Assembly: GCA_001804805.1 (NCBI GenBank)
Contig: MHBH01000033.1
Span: 1-62,881 of the forward strand
Length of the DNA: 62,881 nt
Reading direction: 5' to 3'
Source: Lentisphaerae bacterium GWF2_49_21
GTDB lineage: Bacteria; Verrucomicrobiota; Lentisphaeria; Victivallales; GWF2-50-93
Below are positions 51,801 through 59,146 of the stretch, piece after piece. A program made the translations under genes and the position numbers. Within the stretch, counting starts at the first letter, position 1; the number at the start of each line of letters is the position of its first letter. The notes under the pieces are model-generated. The model was given only the letters and a program-made list of their open reading frames with translations. It did not search any database and had not been told where the DNA came from.

Positions 51801-53606
51801 ATCCTCTGTCCAGAACTTGGCCCACGGAACAAGGTGTCCCAGCTCCATGACCATGGTGCGGACCTTCTCGGCATCCTTTTCCTTCGATATCTCGGAAATG
51901 AACTTCCCGTATTCCCTGACATGCAGTTTTTCCAGCTCATACCAGATCTGACAGGACTTCTCATCCCCCATGGAAATGTTTCCTATCTTGGGTTCGAACT
52001 CGTCCGATACCGCCTTAAGGAACTCATGGGTTTCAAACGGATCGGAAGTCCTCCGCAGTTCACAGTACATTCCAAACTGTCGGACTGCGACGTCAAGTAT
52101 GGTACATATGCTTTCCGCAATCTCATAGCTTTGTTTGTCCTTCATCCACAGATGATATCGGTAGCAGAGCTCCTTCCAGAAGACTGCCGCCAGCTCGCGG
52201 TTCCCGGGACTGTCATCCAGTGCCAGTGCTGCATCAGCCAGACCGGAACTCTGATCGATGTTCCTGGTATACATCCTGCAATAGGCCTCCTTCCAGAAAA
52301 CCTTCGCCTCATACTTGGGATCAAAGGGGCGAAGACTGGGGCTTTTTGACTGCAGTTCACCGCCTATCTGCTCGACCAGCTGACGCCGGAATCCAGATAT
52401 GTCATCCCTGTCGCCAGTGATTTTAAACGCCTTGAGCTTGGTTCCTGCAGTGGTCTTCAGGCTGGCGTCGACAATAAGCTTGCCGTCGAAGTTCAGGCTT
52501 ATCTCCCCGCCAAGGAACAGTTCGGAGGTCTGGAAAGAAGCCTCCTTCCCGGTCAGCTTGTTTTCTTCGGCAAGGGACTTCATGTCCTTGCGTTCAAGCA
52601 CTACGATATCGGGATATTGACCGAGATCATTGAGCACAAGCATTCCCAATGCATTGCAGAATCCCCTAAGTCCGCCTTCCTTCTCAACATCGGCGGGACT
52701 GAAGCCGGTAAAGCCCAGGAAATACCGTTTGCCAGCCTTCCTGTCCGTTTTCTGGATTGCAAGACGTACCGCTTTCTCAAGCCCGGCCGGATCCTTCTCT
52801 GGAGAAAAACTTGCATAAGAGGTTAGGACAATACCCGTAGAGCTCTCCACGTTGCGTACTGCAAGAAAAGAATCCTTCGACTTTCCGCCCGTTGGAGCTG
52901 CATTCGGCTCCAGAAGCACAAGGATGTCCGCCTTCAGAAGTCTTCCGAGTTGTATCCTCGATACCTGATTTGAAATGACGGAGAGGTTCAATTCATGTTC
53001 GCCCAGGATCTTGTTGATCTGCTCCCGTTCCAACAGCACTAAGTTTGGATCGCTTGAAAGGCTTGTCCCAAGCTCAGCAACAATCCTCAGGATCTCGGTG
53101 TCCTTGGTGCCAATGGGGAGAATCGCTATTCTTTTTGCGTTGTGAACGGCCAGTTCCGTGATCTGGCTTTGCAATATCTCCTTTTCCTTGGAAAGGTATT
53201 CCTTGCCAAAACTCTCGGTAAATATCCGATCCTGCAGGTATTTCCTCCTCCTGTCGGGAACAATGAAGTCGCTTCCCTTGTAGAAATCCGTGGGAGTCCT
53301 GTTCTGCCTGGCCGTTGTCCTCTGAGCGCCGGCCCTGGCAGGCGCCTGCTGGCCGTTTCCCGGCGGAGAAGCATTCTGATTCCGGACAGCACCTCCTGCT
53401 GGATTAAAGCGCCTCTGGCTTCCCATGTTCCTGTTGATCCCGGAGACAGTTTTATTGGATGCTGTGCCGGAAGAATCAGAGAACTGCCTATAAATGAAAT
53501 AACCGCAGGCCGAGATCACTGCGAAAAGGATTAGAACAATAAATGTTTTTATGGAATTTTTCAGAAAAGAAGATGGACTAGGATTTTCTCCGGTTTCATC
53601 ATTCAT
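48861..53606 (-). CDS. Giant multidomain membrane protein (CsgG-like, propeller, TPR, HEAT)
   Basis: 1581 residues from ATG 53606 (GGAGG upstream). One membrane segment (21-39) with a short inner tail anchors it. A Gly/Gln/Arg-rich linker covers about 60-110. Two segments with the CsgG/FlgT-type pattern follow: AILPIGTKDTE...ILGEHELNLS (157-235) and YFLGFTGFS...LGGEISL (about 292-380). A long helical region comes next, then a beta-propeller-like stretch (about 880-1130, with two-component-type GLPTNVTNVFAALNGKVYLGTG). A TPR block lies near 1250-1330 (AFAHYNLKQYDDAIEYATKAIQL) and HEAT-type repeats near 1370-1581 (DADPRVRLGAATNLRPYAQ). The bulk should be outside the inner membrane. It could be a scaffold or envelope assembly factor. 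It is bracketed by opposed copies of the repeat element. Confidence 0.8.
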   Translation of the reverse strand: MNDETGENPSPSSFLKNSIKTFIVLILFAVISACGYFIYRQFSDSSGTASNKTVSGINRNMGSQRRFNPAGGAVRNQNASPPGNGQQAPARAGAQRTTARQNRTPTDFYKGSDFIVPDRRRKYLQDRIFTESFGKEYLSKEKEILQSQITELAVHNAKRIAILPIGTKDTEILRIVAELGTSLSSDPNLVLLEREQINKILGEHELNLSVISNQVSRIQLGRLLKADILVLLEPNAAPTGGKSKDSFLAVRNVESSTGIVLTSYASFSPEKDPAGLEKAVRLAIQKTDRKAGKRYFLGFTGFSPADVEKEGGLRGFCNALGMLVLNDLGQYPDIVVLERKDMKSLAEENKLTGKEASFQTSELFLGGEISLNFDGKLIVDASLKTTAGTKLKAFKITGDRDDISGFRRQLVEQIGGELQSKSPSLRPFDPKYEAKVFWKEAYCRMYTRNIDQSSGLADAALALDDSPGNRELAAVFWKELCYRYHLWMKDKQSYEIAESICTILDVAVRQFGMYCELRRTSDPFETHEFLKAVSDEFEPKIGNISMGDEKSCQIWYELEKLHVREYGKFISEISKEKDAEKVRTMVMELGHLVPWAKFWTEDPEEWDSMLKKAFDILNEKASDDDIGLRMSRSWAYQTFHLFGDFRFSTYLQMKKPGAEAVQHRYLNEALKHADPMVQLAGCDFFQHSGAGSRNGEYSKKYLDIYAKNFPPGHSFNFNCYTTFPERGIESALDRIVDTSSFSDADGYFEKVIGPMMKDEYAYILVYYENFLEKWAKLLADNEKYEKAEGLVTRGKEMLNAFISKKSLPDGLKEFVKRNDPDMSAGSMDYYFRERARESLSSLSKLEEAVTVKSGKANYKDPPVPEGLSEYEIRLSPARNIFPSALRSSYYTYYDTKDYNSCHPAYFTHNRQFDVLRACTRPGNRQVFYLHRISPDSGNIRTDRAEVLYMPDTKIFPQRSVSGNYVWIFNLTGGLILFDASGARVFTVRDGLPTNVTNVFAALNGKVYLGTGKSEMENRPGSLSEFDPATMKVKTICSNASGEKHSLLDGGEPYSVLSVVADEKNSCIWINVKPNRPDDASKLPAFWKYDPQSQRLEEVAALPKRDVLAGLERYELKGSRRFVKYVNFIGQYEDSAIFRWGAIPPKKTKLEKFKNEMVFTIVPEVSYNKVWQIRPKLNNALAEGWEEAIDGFKGMSTGGLGHMQDAYSYMDSCIRDWSEKDYGIAMENFAGALKMLPRDNDEICLDIAFAHYNLKQYDDAIEYATKAIQLRADFLDAYFLRSGSYAAKGDFERAYADIRKAREIGPIDHVIEEKQQWIEWQIEMQNKGSVTAKQSSLKPENLQFPKLSESDRKKVLLLLKGLGDADPRVRLGAATNLRPYAQSLAPALPILLSAVDDSATKVRVAAIDVLGLMGTDAKDALPKLLPLMAGQEIIRCATVKSIANIAPQDGRVLDALIKQIDAPEEPVMGYAIAGLGIIGPSAKKSLPLIRERMKYMNEWDKINAIRSLAKIEGSYDSIVAEYLKQLSGEEALARRTALTSLEKLGLNLRDYGNVVDAIRRLSKEDDDPEIRASARDILSRMK

Positions 53607-54057
53607 GGCATGAAAATCCTCCTATTTTTAATAAAATACCATGGAACTGATGGAAAACAAACATGCAAGCATCCTTCGATTCCGCCTCCGGAAAGCATGC
53701 GATCCAGTTCCTGCATATGTGTCTGGAATTCTCTGTCTATTTCTATGCAATCTTTGGAAGGATGCGTTCGGCGGAAAAACGGTGTGTGGATTCAAGTCTG
53801 AGGTGCTACACCTGTCAAACCCCCGTTTCCAGAAAAATTTAAAGCGCAGACTGATCTGCTCATCCTGCTTAAGGCAGAACAAGCTCCAAGCTTGTCCCAT
53901 AATTTGCGGGAGATTCGCTTTCCTTATCAATAAAACATTCGAAACTGGAATGCTCAATCATTTCTTTTCTAAGTTAAGGCTCAAGAACAAGAGCACGCTA
54001 AAGCTATGAACTCCAACAAAAGAGCTTTATCTTAGCAGTATTGATATCCTGATGACG
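53607..54057. other. Gap without a recognisable gene
   Basis: Frames here are open for up to 123 codons but show no recognisable protein; those on either strand are probably chance. Part of a GTTGGAG-type repeat (53990-54016) and a small AACAAGCTCCAAGCTTGTC palindrome near 53879 are the only structures seen. Confidence 0.55.
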
Positions 54058-54322
54058 AATCCTGAAGGGATTGAGTAATATAGCCTGTGGTTTCAACCAC
54101 AGGCCATATATGGAAAATTGATTCGTCCTGTAGGGACGGAGTATGCTCTGCCCCTTCAGGGCAAAACAAATTTTGGGATTCAATACCTATGGTTGAAACC
54201 ATAGGCTTTATTACCTAACGCATTCCATGCGTAAAGATAAAACAATGCAACCCCATTATTATTAAAATGTTACGCTTGAGTTAACGGCATTCGCATGGTA
54301 CCGGGCATTGGTGCCATGCTGG
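54058..54322 (+). mobile_element. Multi-hairpin repeat element, copy 3
   Basis: The core 54058-54235 is nearly identical to copy 2 but inverted. The right end GTTAACGGC...GGCATTGGTGCCATGCTGGG (to 54322) matches one terminal repeat of copy 2, apart from a ~16-base insert. The left terminal repeat is absent. With copy 2 it brackets the 1581-residue gene. Confidence 0.8.
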
Positions 54323-54368
54323 GGAAGTTCATACTGTTTGGCGGGAAGACGGTGCCAAGCCAGGTTCA

Positions 54369-55562
54369 TCAAGCATATCCTACACTGAATAAAGGTTTCC
54401 TGATGCCAGAGAATGTGCCCGAATGCACAAGAATCATCCTCCGAGTCCACGACACGCTTTTGAACTGCTCGTGCCCCTTGCTATTTCCCCCGACCTCGAC
54501 AACGGTTTTCCTCTCATTTTCAGAGACAAGGTAATCCGGAGTTTTGGCACCGCGGTTTGTCTTGAGATAGCTGAATTCCAGATTCCTCATCCTCATCGAT
54601 TCCACGAAAAAATCCTCGCGGAGCGCGCCTATGCAGTCTTCATACTCGGAATAAAGCAACCTATAGGGAAGGCACATCAGCACCTTTGGTTCCTTCAGCA
54701 CATTGGTTCCTTCTGGGAAAATCATATTTATGACAAAAGCCTTTTCAAGAAGCTTCAAATATGACTCCGCCTTGTATTTTGTAATTCCAAGGTTCTTGGC
54801 CACGGAAGAGCAGTTGATCCCGTCTGTCGGAGATCTGCCTATGAACTTAAGCGCCTTTTCAATCAGATGCAGTTCATCCATGGTCAGCCTGGAAACAGTG
54901 GGTATGTCCTTGTGGATGATCTTTTCAAGATTGTTCCTCAGCAGGGGGAGCACGTCAGGCTCTTCAAGAGAATAAGGAAGGATTCCTCCTTTGATATAAT
55001 CTTCAAAAAGATATCCGTATCTCAGATGCTGCGGACTCCATCTGTCATTGTATATCTGGTCGATACTCAAGGATTCCAGTTTCTCGTCCTTGGTGAAAAA
55101 TACATATTCCCCGAAAGTAAAAGGGAAGATTGTGACAAGGTTTACGCGCCTTGACAAATCGTGGACAGACTCATACAGGGAAAGGGAGACAGAACTGGTG
55201 AATATTATTTTTATCTTAAGAAAATCATAGATTTTCTTCAACGAAGACTGATAATTACCCAGGAAATGAATCTCGTCTATGAGAAGTAATCCGATATCAT
55301 ATTTTTCGGAAAGAAGTTTGGCGGTCTCAAAAAGGTCGATGTCCTCTATCGAATCAGCGGACAAATAAATTGAACTTGGAATTTCGTGAGATATCTGTTT
55401 AAGAATTATTGTCTTTCCTGCGCCTCGTGGTCCGACAACACCAGTAAAATGCCTGCCTTTGACATTTGATATGGAAGCGTAAATCTCTCTTTTCCTGGGA
55501 TATTTGCCTCCGTCTTTACGGGCAATATCTGCAAGTTCGAAAATCTGCTTTATCCTATCCAT
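54369..55562 (-). CDS. AAA ATPase with C-terminal DUF4143-like domain
   Basis: 397 residues from ATG 55562 (AAAGGTGG upstream). Walker A is GPRGAGKTI at about 44-52 and Walker B is LLLIDEIHFL at about 95-104. IIFTSSVSLSLYE and RRVNLVTIFPFTFGEY give sensor-like blocks. The C-terminal part has a winged-helix-like ITKYKAESYLKLLEKAFVI and a nuclease-like DYLVSENERKTVVEVGG, as in AAA_14/DUF4143 proteins. These proteins are widespread with poorly known function, often linked to mobile or defence-like contexts. It has no clear link to the flanking glycosidase genes and lies beside repeat copy 3. Confidence 0.85.
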   Translation of the reverse strand: MDRIKQIFELADIARKDGGKYPRKREIYASISNVKGRHFTGVVGPRGAGKTIILKQISHEIPSSIYLSADSIEDIDLFETAKLLSEKYDIGLLLIDEIHFLGNYQSSLKKIYDFLKIKIIFTSSVSLSLYESVHDLSRRVNLVTIFPFTFGEYVFFTKDEKLESLSIDQIYNDRWSPQHLRYGYLFEDYIKGGILPYSLEEPDVLPLLRNNLEKIIHKDIPTVSRLTMDELHLIEKALKFIGRSPTDGINCSSVAKNLGITKYKAESYLKLLEKAFVINMIFPEGTNVLKEPKVLMCLPYRLLYSEYEDCIGALREDFFVESMRMRNLEFSYLKTNRGAKTPDYLVSENERKTVVEVGGNSKGHEQFKSVSWTRRMILVHSGTFSGIRKPLFSVGYA

Positions 55563-55639
55563 TTTGCCACCTTTGCTTTCTAATGGCAATGAATATAGCA
55601 TGTATATGCATTATGTCAAGTAATTATCCATAATGCATA

Positions 55640-57640
55640 TCATTTTGACAAATGATTTGACAAAATGACTATTCTAGCCTGATATGGCTTCAATGGGATT
55701 TTATCCTTGAGCTTCTCGTCGTTCCAGATGTCATAAAAATGCCCCGGGAGCGGGACATTTTTATAAGTGTTGGAATGATTGATGCAAAAGAGCAATCTTG
55801 TGTTTTTGGCACGGCGTTCGGATATTTCCACGCCTTCGGGGATTTTGCCTTCCAATATTTTGTTCACATTATATTTTTTGAGCGTCTGCTCAAAAAAGAT
55901 TTCATAAAATTTATCCTCCGGGAAACATGTCAGAAAAATAAACTTGCCTTTGCCGTGTTTGATCTCGATTGCCGCCGGAAGGCCCTTGAATCTGCCTTCT
56001 GCGAACTTCGCATGAATTTCCGAATTGCGGGGCAATTCTGGAAATTCATAAAATAAGGAGCTTTTATAAATTTTCTCTTCCCAGGAAAAATTTATTGATT
56101 CGTTAGCTCCAGAAGTTGCATACTCACCTAGTTTCAAACCTAAAACCTTGGCAATTAGTGGCTCAAGGCGAGCTGGATAGATCTCCGAGTCCGTATTCTT
56201 CATTCCGAAAAGGGGATGCGCAATGAAAGTTCCTCCATGCTCAATGAAATCCAGTATCTTTTTTGACAGCGAATCGTCAAATGCCGTCAGAAAGGGTGCA
56301 ACCAGAACCTTGTATTCATTGAAGTTGGACTTCCTGTCCAGAGTATCACACTGGTATCCGTTCTTCCGGATGGCGAAATGGATCTTGTCGAGAAGATCCC
56401 TGAACATCCCGTTCGGACCAGTCCATTCCGGACACTTCTTGTCCATCATCCACCATGACTGGAAGTCATTGAATATCCCGACTTCAGCGGGAACAGCCAG
56501 TCCTTCAATCATCTTTCCAATCTTCTTCAGCCTGTTGCCTACCTTAGCGCATTCCTCATATGTCTTGCCTGGGTTTCCATCATGTCTTATCAAAGTTCCG
56601 TGCGACTGCTCGATTCCATATGGGACTCCGCGCCAGGCGAAATAGTAGAGTCCGTCGGCTCCGTTGGCAATCGCGTGGACTGCGAGTTTTTCAATTTCGC
56701 CCGGGGCAGGGGTGTTGTTGGGTTTGCCGGGAACAAGATGAGGGCCATTCCTGAGTTCATGCACCTGGAACGGTCTTTTCTTGTAGCTGCGACAGTTTGT
56801 CAGGCCGAGGCTGTAACTGAAATTCTCGGTCCCATACGGCGGATAATAATTTGTGCCACAGATATCAAGGTTCTTCTGTTGGCTGAAATAGTCGGTACGC
56901 GGATTCCAAGTCTGGAAGTTGGTCGTGACATGCTTGTTCTTCGAATGCTGTCTTACAGCCTTCGCGTGAAGTCCGACGAGTTCGACATTGCAGTCGCTGA
57001 CGAAACGACGCCATGCCTGGGTGAGACCGGGGTTATGGAAGGTCTTGGAGAATTTCGGAGTCGGCACCTGGCTGAAGGAATCAAATTCAATTCCCCAGAA
57101 GACGGTTCCCCATTTCTTGTTCAGTGCTTCAATGCCATCATAGTTCTTTTTCAGCCAGTTCTGCCATTTCCTCCTGCATATGTCGCAGTGACAGTCTGGC
57201 TCGTCGGCATATTCATTGTCGAGATGCCAGCCGCAGACGCCTGGATGGGAATCGAACTTCTTCGCCATCATTTCAGCGAGGGCGAGTCCACGCTTGAAAA
57301 GGTTCGGATTGTTTATGCAGAACGTGTAGCGGCTGCCATATTCCAAGGTGACGCCATTTTCATTCACAATAAGTACGTCCGGATGTTTTTCAACAAGCCA
57401 TGCCGGGGCAGTGCGCATTGGGGGGCAGACAAGCGAAGTGATTTTCTTCTTCCAGGCGAGGTCGATGAACTTCTCCAGCCAGGAGAAATCGTATTTGCCT
57501 TCCGACGGCTCGAGGCGTTTCCATGCGAATTCCGCAATACGCAGGGAGTTGACACCTGCCTTTTCCATCAAGTCAATATCCTTCAGCCATTCCTTCTCAG
57601 TCCGGTGTTCCGGATAATATGCCGCGCCGTAATAAAACAT
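55640..57640 (-). CDS. Beta-galactosidase, glycoside hydrolase family 42
   Basis: 666 residues from ATG 57640 (AAGGAATAAGAT upstream). The N-terminus FYYGAAYYPEH and the Asn-Glu pair at 142-143 in WHLDNEYADEP mark GH42. The acid/base is Glu143, and Glu in VHELRNGP is the likely nucleophile. CHCDICRRKW is a zinc-binding Cys cluster seen in many GH42 members. A trimerisation domain and beta-rich end follow. There is no signal peptide, so it acts in the cytoplasm on galactosides or related beta-linked sugars. Palindrome copy 56000 reads AKFA. It is followed on the same strand by the ATPase gene. Confidence 0.93.
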   Translation of the reverse strand: MFYYGAAYYPEHRTEKEWLKDIDLMEKAGVNSLRIAEFAWKRLEPSEGKYDFSWLEKFIDLAWKKKITSLVCPPMRTAPAWLVEKHPDVLIVNENGVTLEYGSRYTFCINNPNLFKRGLALAEMMAKKFDSHPGVCGWHLDNEYADEPDCHCDICRRKWQNWLKKNYDGIEALNKKWGTVFWGIEFDSFSQVPTPKFSKTFHNPGLTQAWRRFVSDCNVELVGLHAKAVRQHSKNKHVTTNFQTWNPRTDYFSQQKNLDICGTNYYPPYGTENFSYSLGLTNCRSYKKRPFQVHELRNGPHLVPGKPNNTPAPGEIEKLAVHAIANGADGLYYFAWRGVPYGIEQSHGTLIRHDGNPGKTYEECAKVGNRLKKIGKMIEGLAVPAEVGIFNDFQSWWMMDKKCPEWTGPNGMFRDLLDKIHFAIRKNGYQCDTLDRKSNFNEYKVLVAPFLTAFDDSLSKKILDFIEHGGTFIAHPLFGMKNTDSEIYPARLEPLIAKVLGLKLGEYATSGANESINFSWEEKIYKSSLFYEFPELPRNSEIHAKFAEGRFKGLPAAIEIKHGKGKFIFLTCFPEDKFYEIFFEQTLKKYNVNKILEGKIPEGVEISERRAKNTRLLFCINHSNTYKNVPLPGHFYDIWNDEKLKDKIPLKPYQARIVILSNHLSK

Positions 57641-57709
57641 ATCTTATTCCTTAGTTAATCTTAAAACTCAGAAACTGTTATTTTCTACGTCAGGGGCTTT
57701 GCCCTGACC

Positions 57710-57818
57710 TTGGAGTGCGGTGATTCATCACCGCTTTGTGTCGCAAAATTCATTTTGCGATTTATAAACGAGAAATAAATTTCTCTGAACAAGGCGGTAA
57801 TAAATTACCGCACTCCAA
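57710..57818. repeat. TTGGAGTGCGGT...ACCGCACTCCAA nested hairpin repeat
   Basis: Outer arms of 12 bases are perfect. Inside are GCGGTGATTCATCACCGC, TCGCAAAATTCATTTTGCGA and GCGGTAATAAATTACCGC. A further TCAGGGGC/GCCCTGA stem precedes it (57690-57708). It fills most of the 308-base gap 57641-57948; no gene is seen there. Confidence 0.85.
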
Positions 57819-57948
57819 ATGATTCGCTCTGCTCATCAAAAATGCAAATTTATCAGTTCGTAGTCAAGCTCGCAAGAGCTGTTCTTAAATTACCTGTCTT
57901 TTGCTTCAAAAATCATGAAAAATAATCTCATGAAGGCAAGTTTACGCC

Positions 57949-59028
57949 TCATGCCGATGCCCCGGAATAAAATTCAGGTTCAAGGCTGACTGTCTGTGGT
58001 GCTCCGTCTTTTCCTTTCATAAGGTCCAGCAGCATTGAAACAGACGCCTCGGCCGCTGACTTCATCGAAACAGATGCTGAAGTGATCGGAATCGGTGCAA
58101 GGGAGAGTATGAGGCTCCTTTCCGGACTCGCAAGCGCCATCCTCCCGGGGATTTCGATCCCGTTCCTTGCTGCCTCGTTGTAGACGCCCATCAGGTTGTT
58201 CTCGCTCAGGCAGACAATCGCATCTGGAATCTCATTCTCCGATAAGAGCTTCCTCATCATGGCCCCGCCGGCCTTGAGACCTGCCTCGGAGAGGAATTCA
58301 TTCAGCTGGATGTCATACTGGGAGAAGGGGTACGACGTCTTTTCATCAACGCTTTTATCGGGTTTGAAATGTGCTGTTGACACCTCGTAATTACCAGAAC
58401 CGGCCTCTTCAAGACCTTTGAGAAGCTCTTTCACATTCCTGTAGAACGGAGGAGGATGAGGAATGAGCAGCTTCACATTCTTCCTTCCTGTGTCAGCGAA
58501 CCGCCGGCCAAGAATTTTTCCGATGCCGAACATGTCGATGTGGACGCATCCGAAGGGAGAACCTGAAATCGGATATCCGAAACTCACTACCGGCAGTTTA
58601 TTTTTGGCGGCAAGACGGAGTGGATGACCTTCAGGAATATCCGCCCATCTTGAGAAAAGACTTTTGATTATAAGCCCAGAAGCCCGGTTCTCGAGGAGAT
58701 ATTTCACGGCCATCTCCTCCCTTTCCATTGTGAATTCCGTAAGGGATACGCTTGTCTCCATGCCCGCATCGGACAGCATCCGGAATCCGTGCTGGACATA
58801 TTCACCGTAGGCGAAAAGGACGTTCGGCATCACGATGCCGACAAGATTGCTCTTGCCGGTGCTGACCTTTCTCGCGATGCCGTTCGCTACGTATCCCATC
58901 TCCTCGGCGGTCTTCCTGACAAGCTCCCTGGTTTCGGGCTTGATCGTCCCTTTTCCGGACAAGGCATAGCTGACCGACGACATGTCGATATCAAGCTTAT
59001 CCGCAATGTCCTTGATTGTTACTTTCAT
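57949..59028 (-). CDS. LacI-family transcriptional regulator
   Basis: 359 residues from ATG 59028 (TAGGAGATTGCAGG upstream). The HTH is TIKDIADKLDIDMSSVSYALSGKGTIKPETRELVRKTAEEMGY (residues 3-46). The periplasmic-binding-protein-like ligand domain follows with LVGIVMPNVLFAYGEYVQHG and ending at LEPEFYSGAS. It should bind a sugar and control the adjacent GH42 and GH74-like genes on the same strand. The operator is not identified. Confidence 0.9.
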   Translation of the reverse strand: MKVTIKDIADKLDIDMSSVSYALSGKGTIKPETRELVRKTAEEMGYVANGIARKVSTGKSNLVGIVMPNVLFAYGEYVQHGFRMLSDAGMETSVSLTEFTMEREEMAVKYLLENRASGLIIKSLFSRWADIPEGHPLRLAAKNKLPVVSFGYPISGSPFGCVHIDMFGIGKILGRRFADTGRKNVKLLIPHPPPFYRNVKELLKGLEEAGSGNYEVSTAHFKPDKSVDEKTSYPFSQYDIQLNEFLSEAGLKAGGAMMRKLLSENEIPDAIVCLSENNLMGVYNEAARNGIEIPGRMALASPERSLILSLAPIPITSASVSMKSAAEASVSMLLDLMKGKDGAPQTVSLEPEFYSGASA

Positions 59029-59054
59029 CCTGCAATCTCCTATTGGAAAAATAC

Positions 59055-59140
59055 GCAAACTAAAGTTTGTACTCCAACGAATGCATCCTCATATACCGTT
59101 AACTGCAGCACAAAAGTTGGAGTCCAAGCTTCAGCTTGTC
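59055..59140. repeat. GTTGGAG-family repeat between LacI and GH74 genes
   Basis: GCAAACTAAAGTTTGTACTCCAAC and GTTGGAGTCCAAGCTTCAGCTTG are separated by 37 bases; the arms pair at GTTGGAGT/ACTCCAAC. It belongs to the 35511-35580 family and fills this gap. Confidence 0.75.
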
Positions 59141-59146
59141 TTTGCA

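Noticed and set aside
53641-54009. Open frames of 109-122 codons between the 1581-residue gene and repeat copy 3
   Set aside because: They show no recognisable protein, lack ribosome-binding sites and run into repeats.
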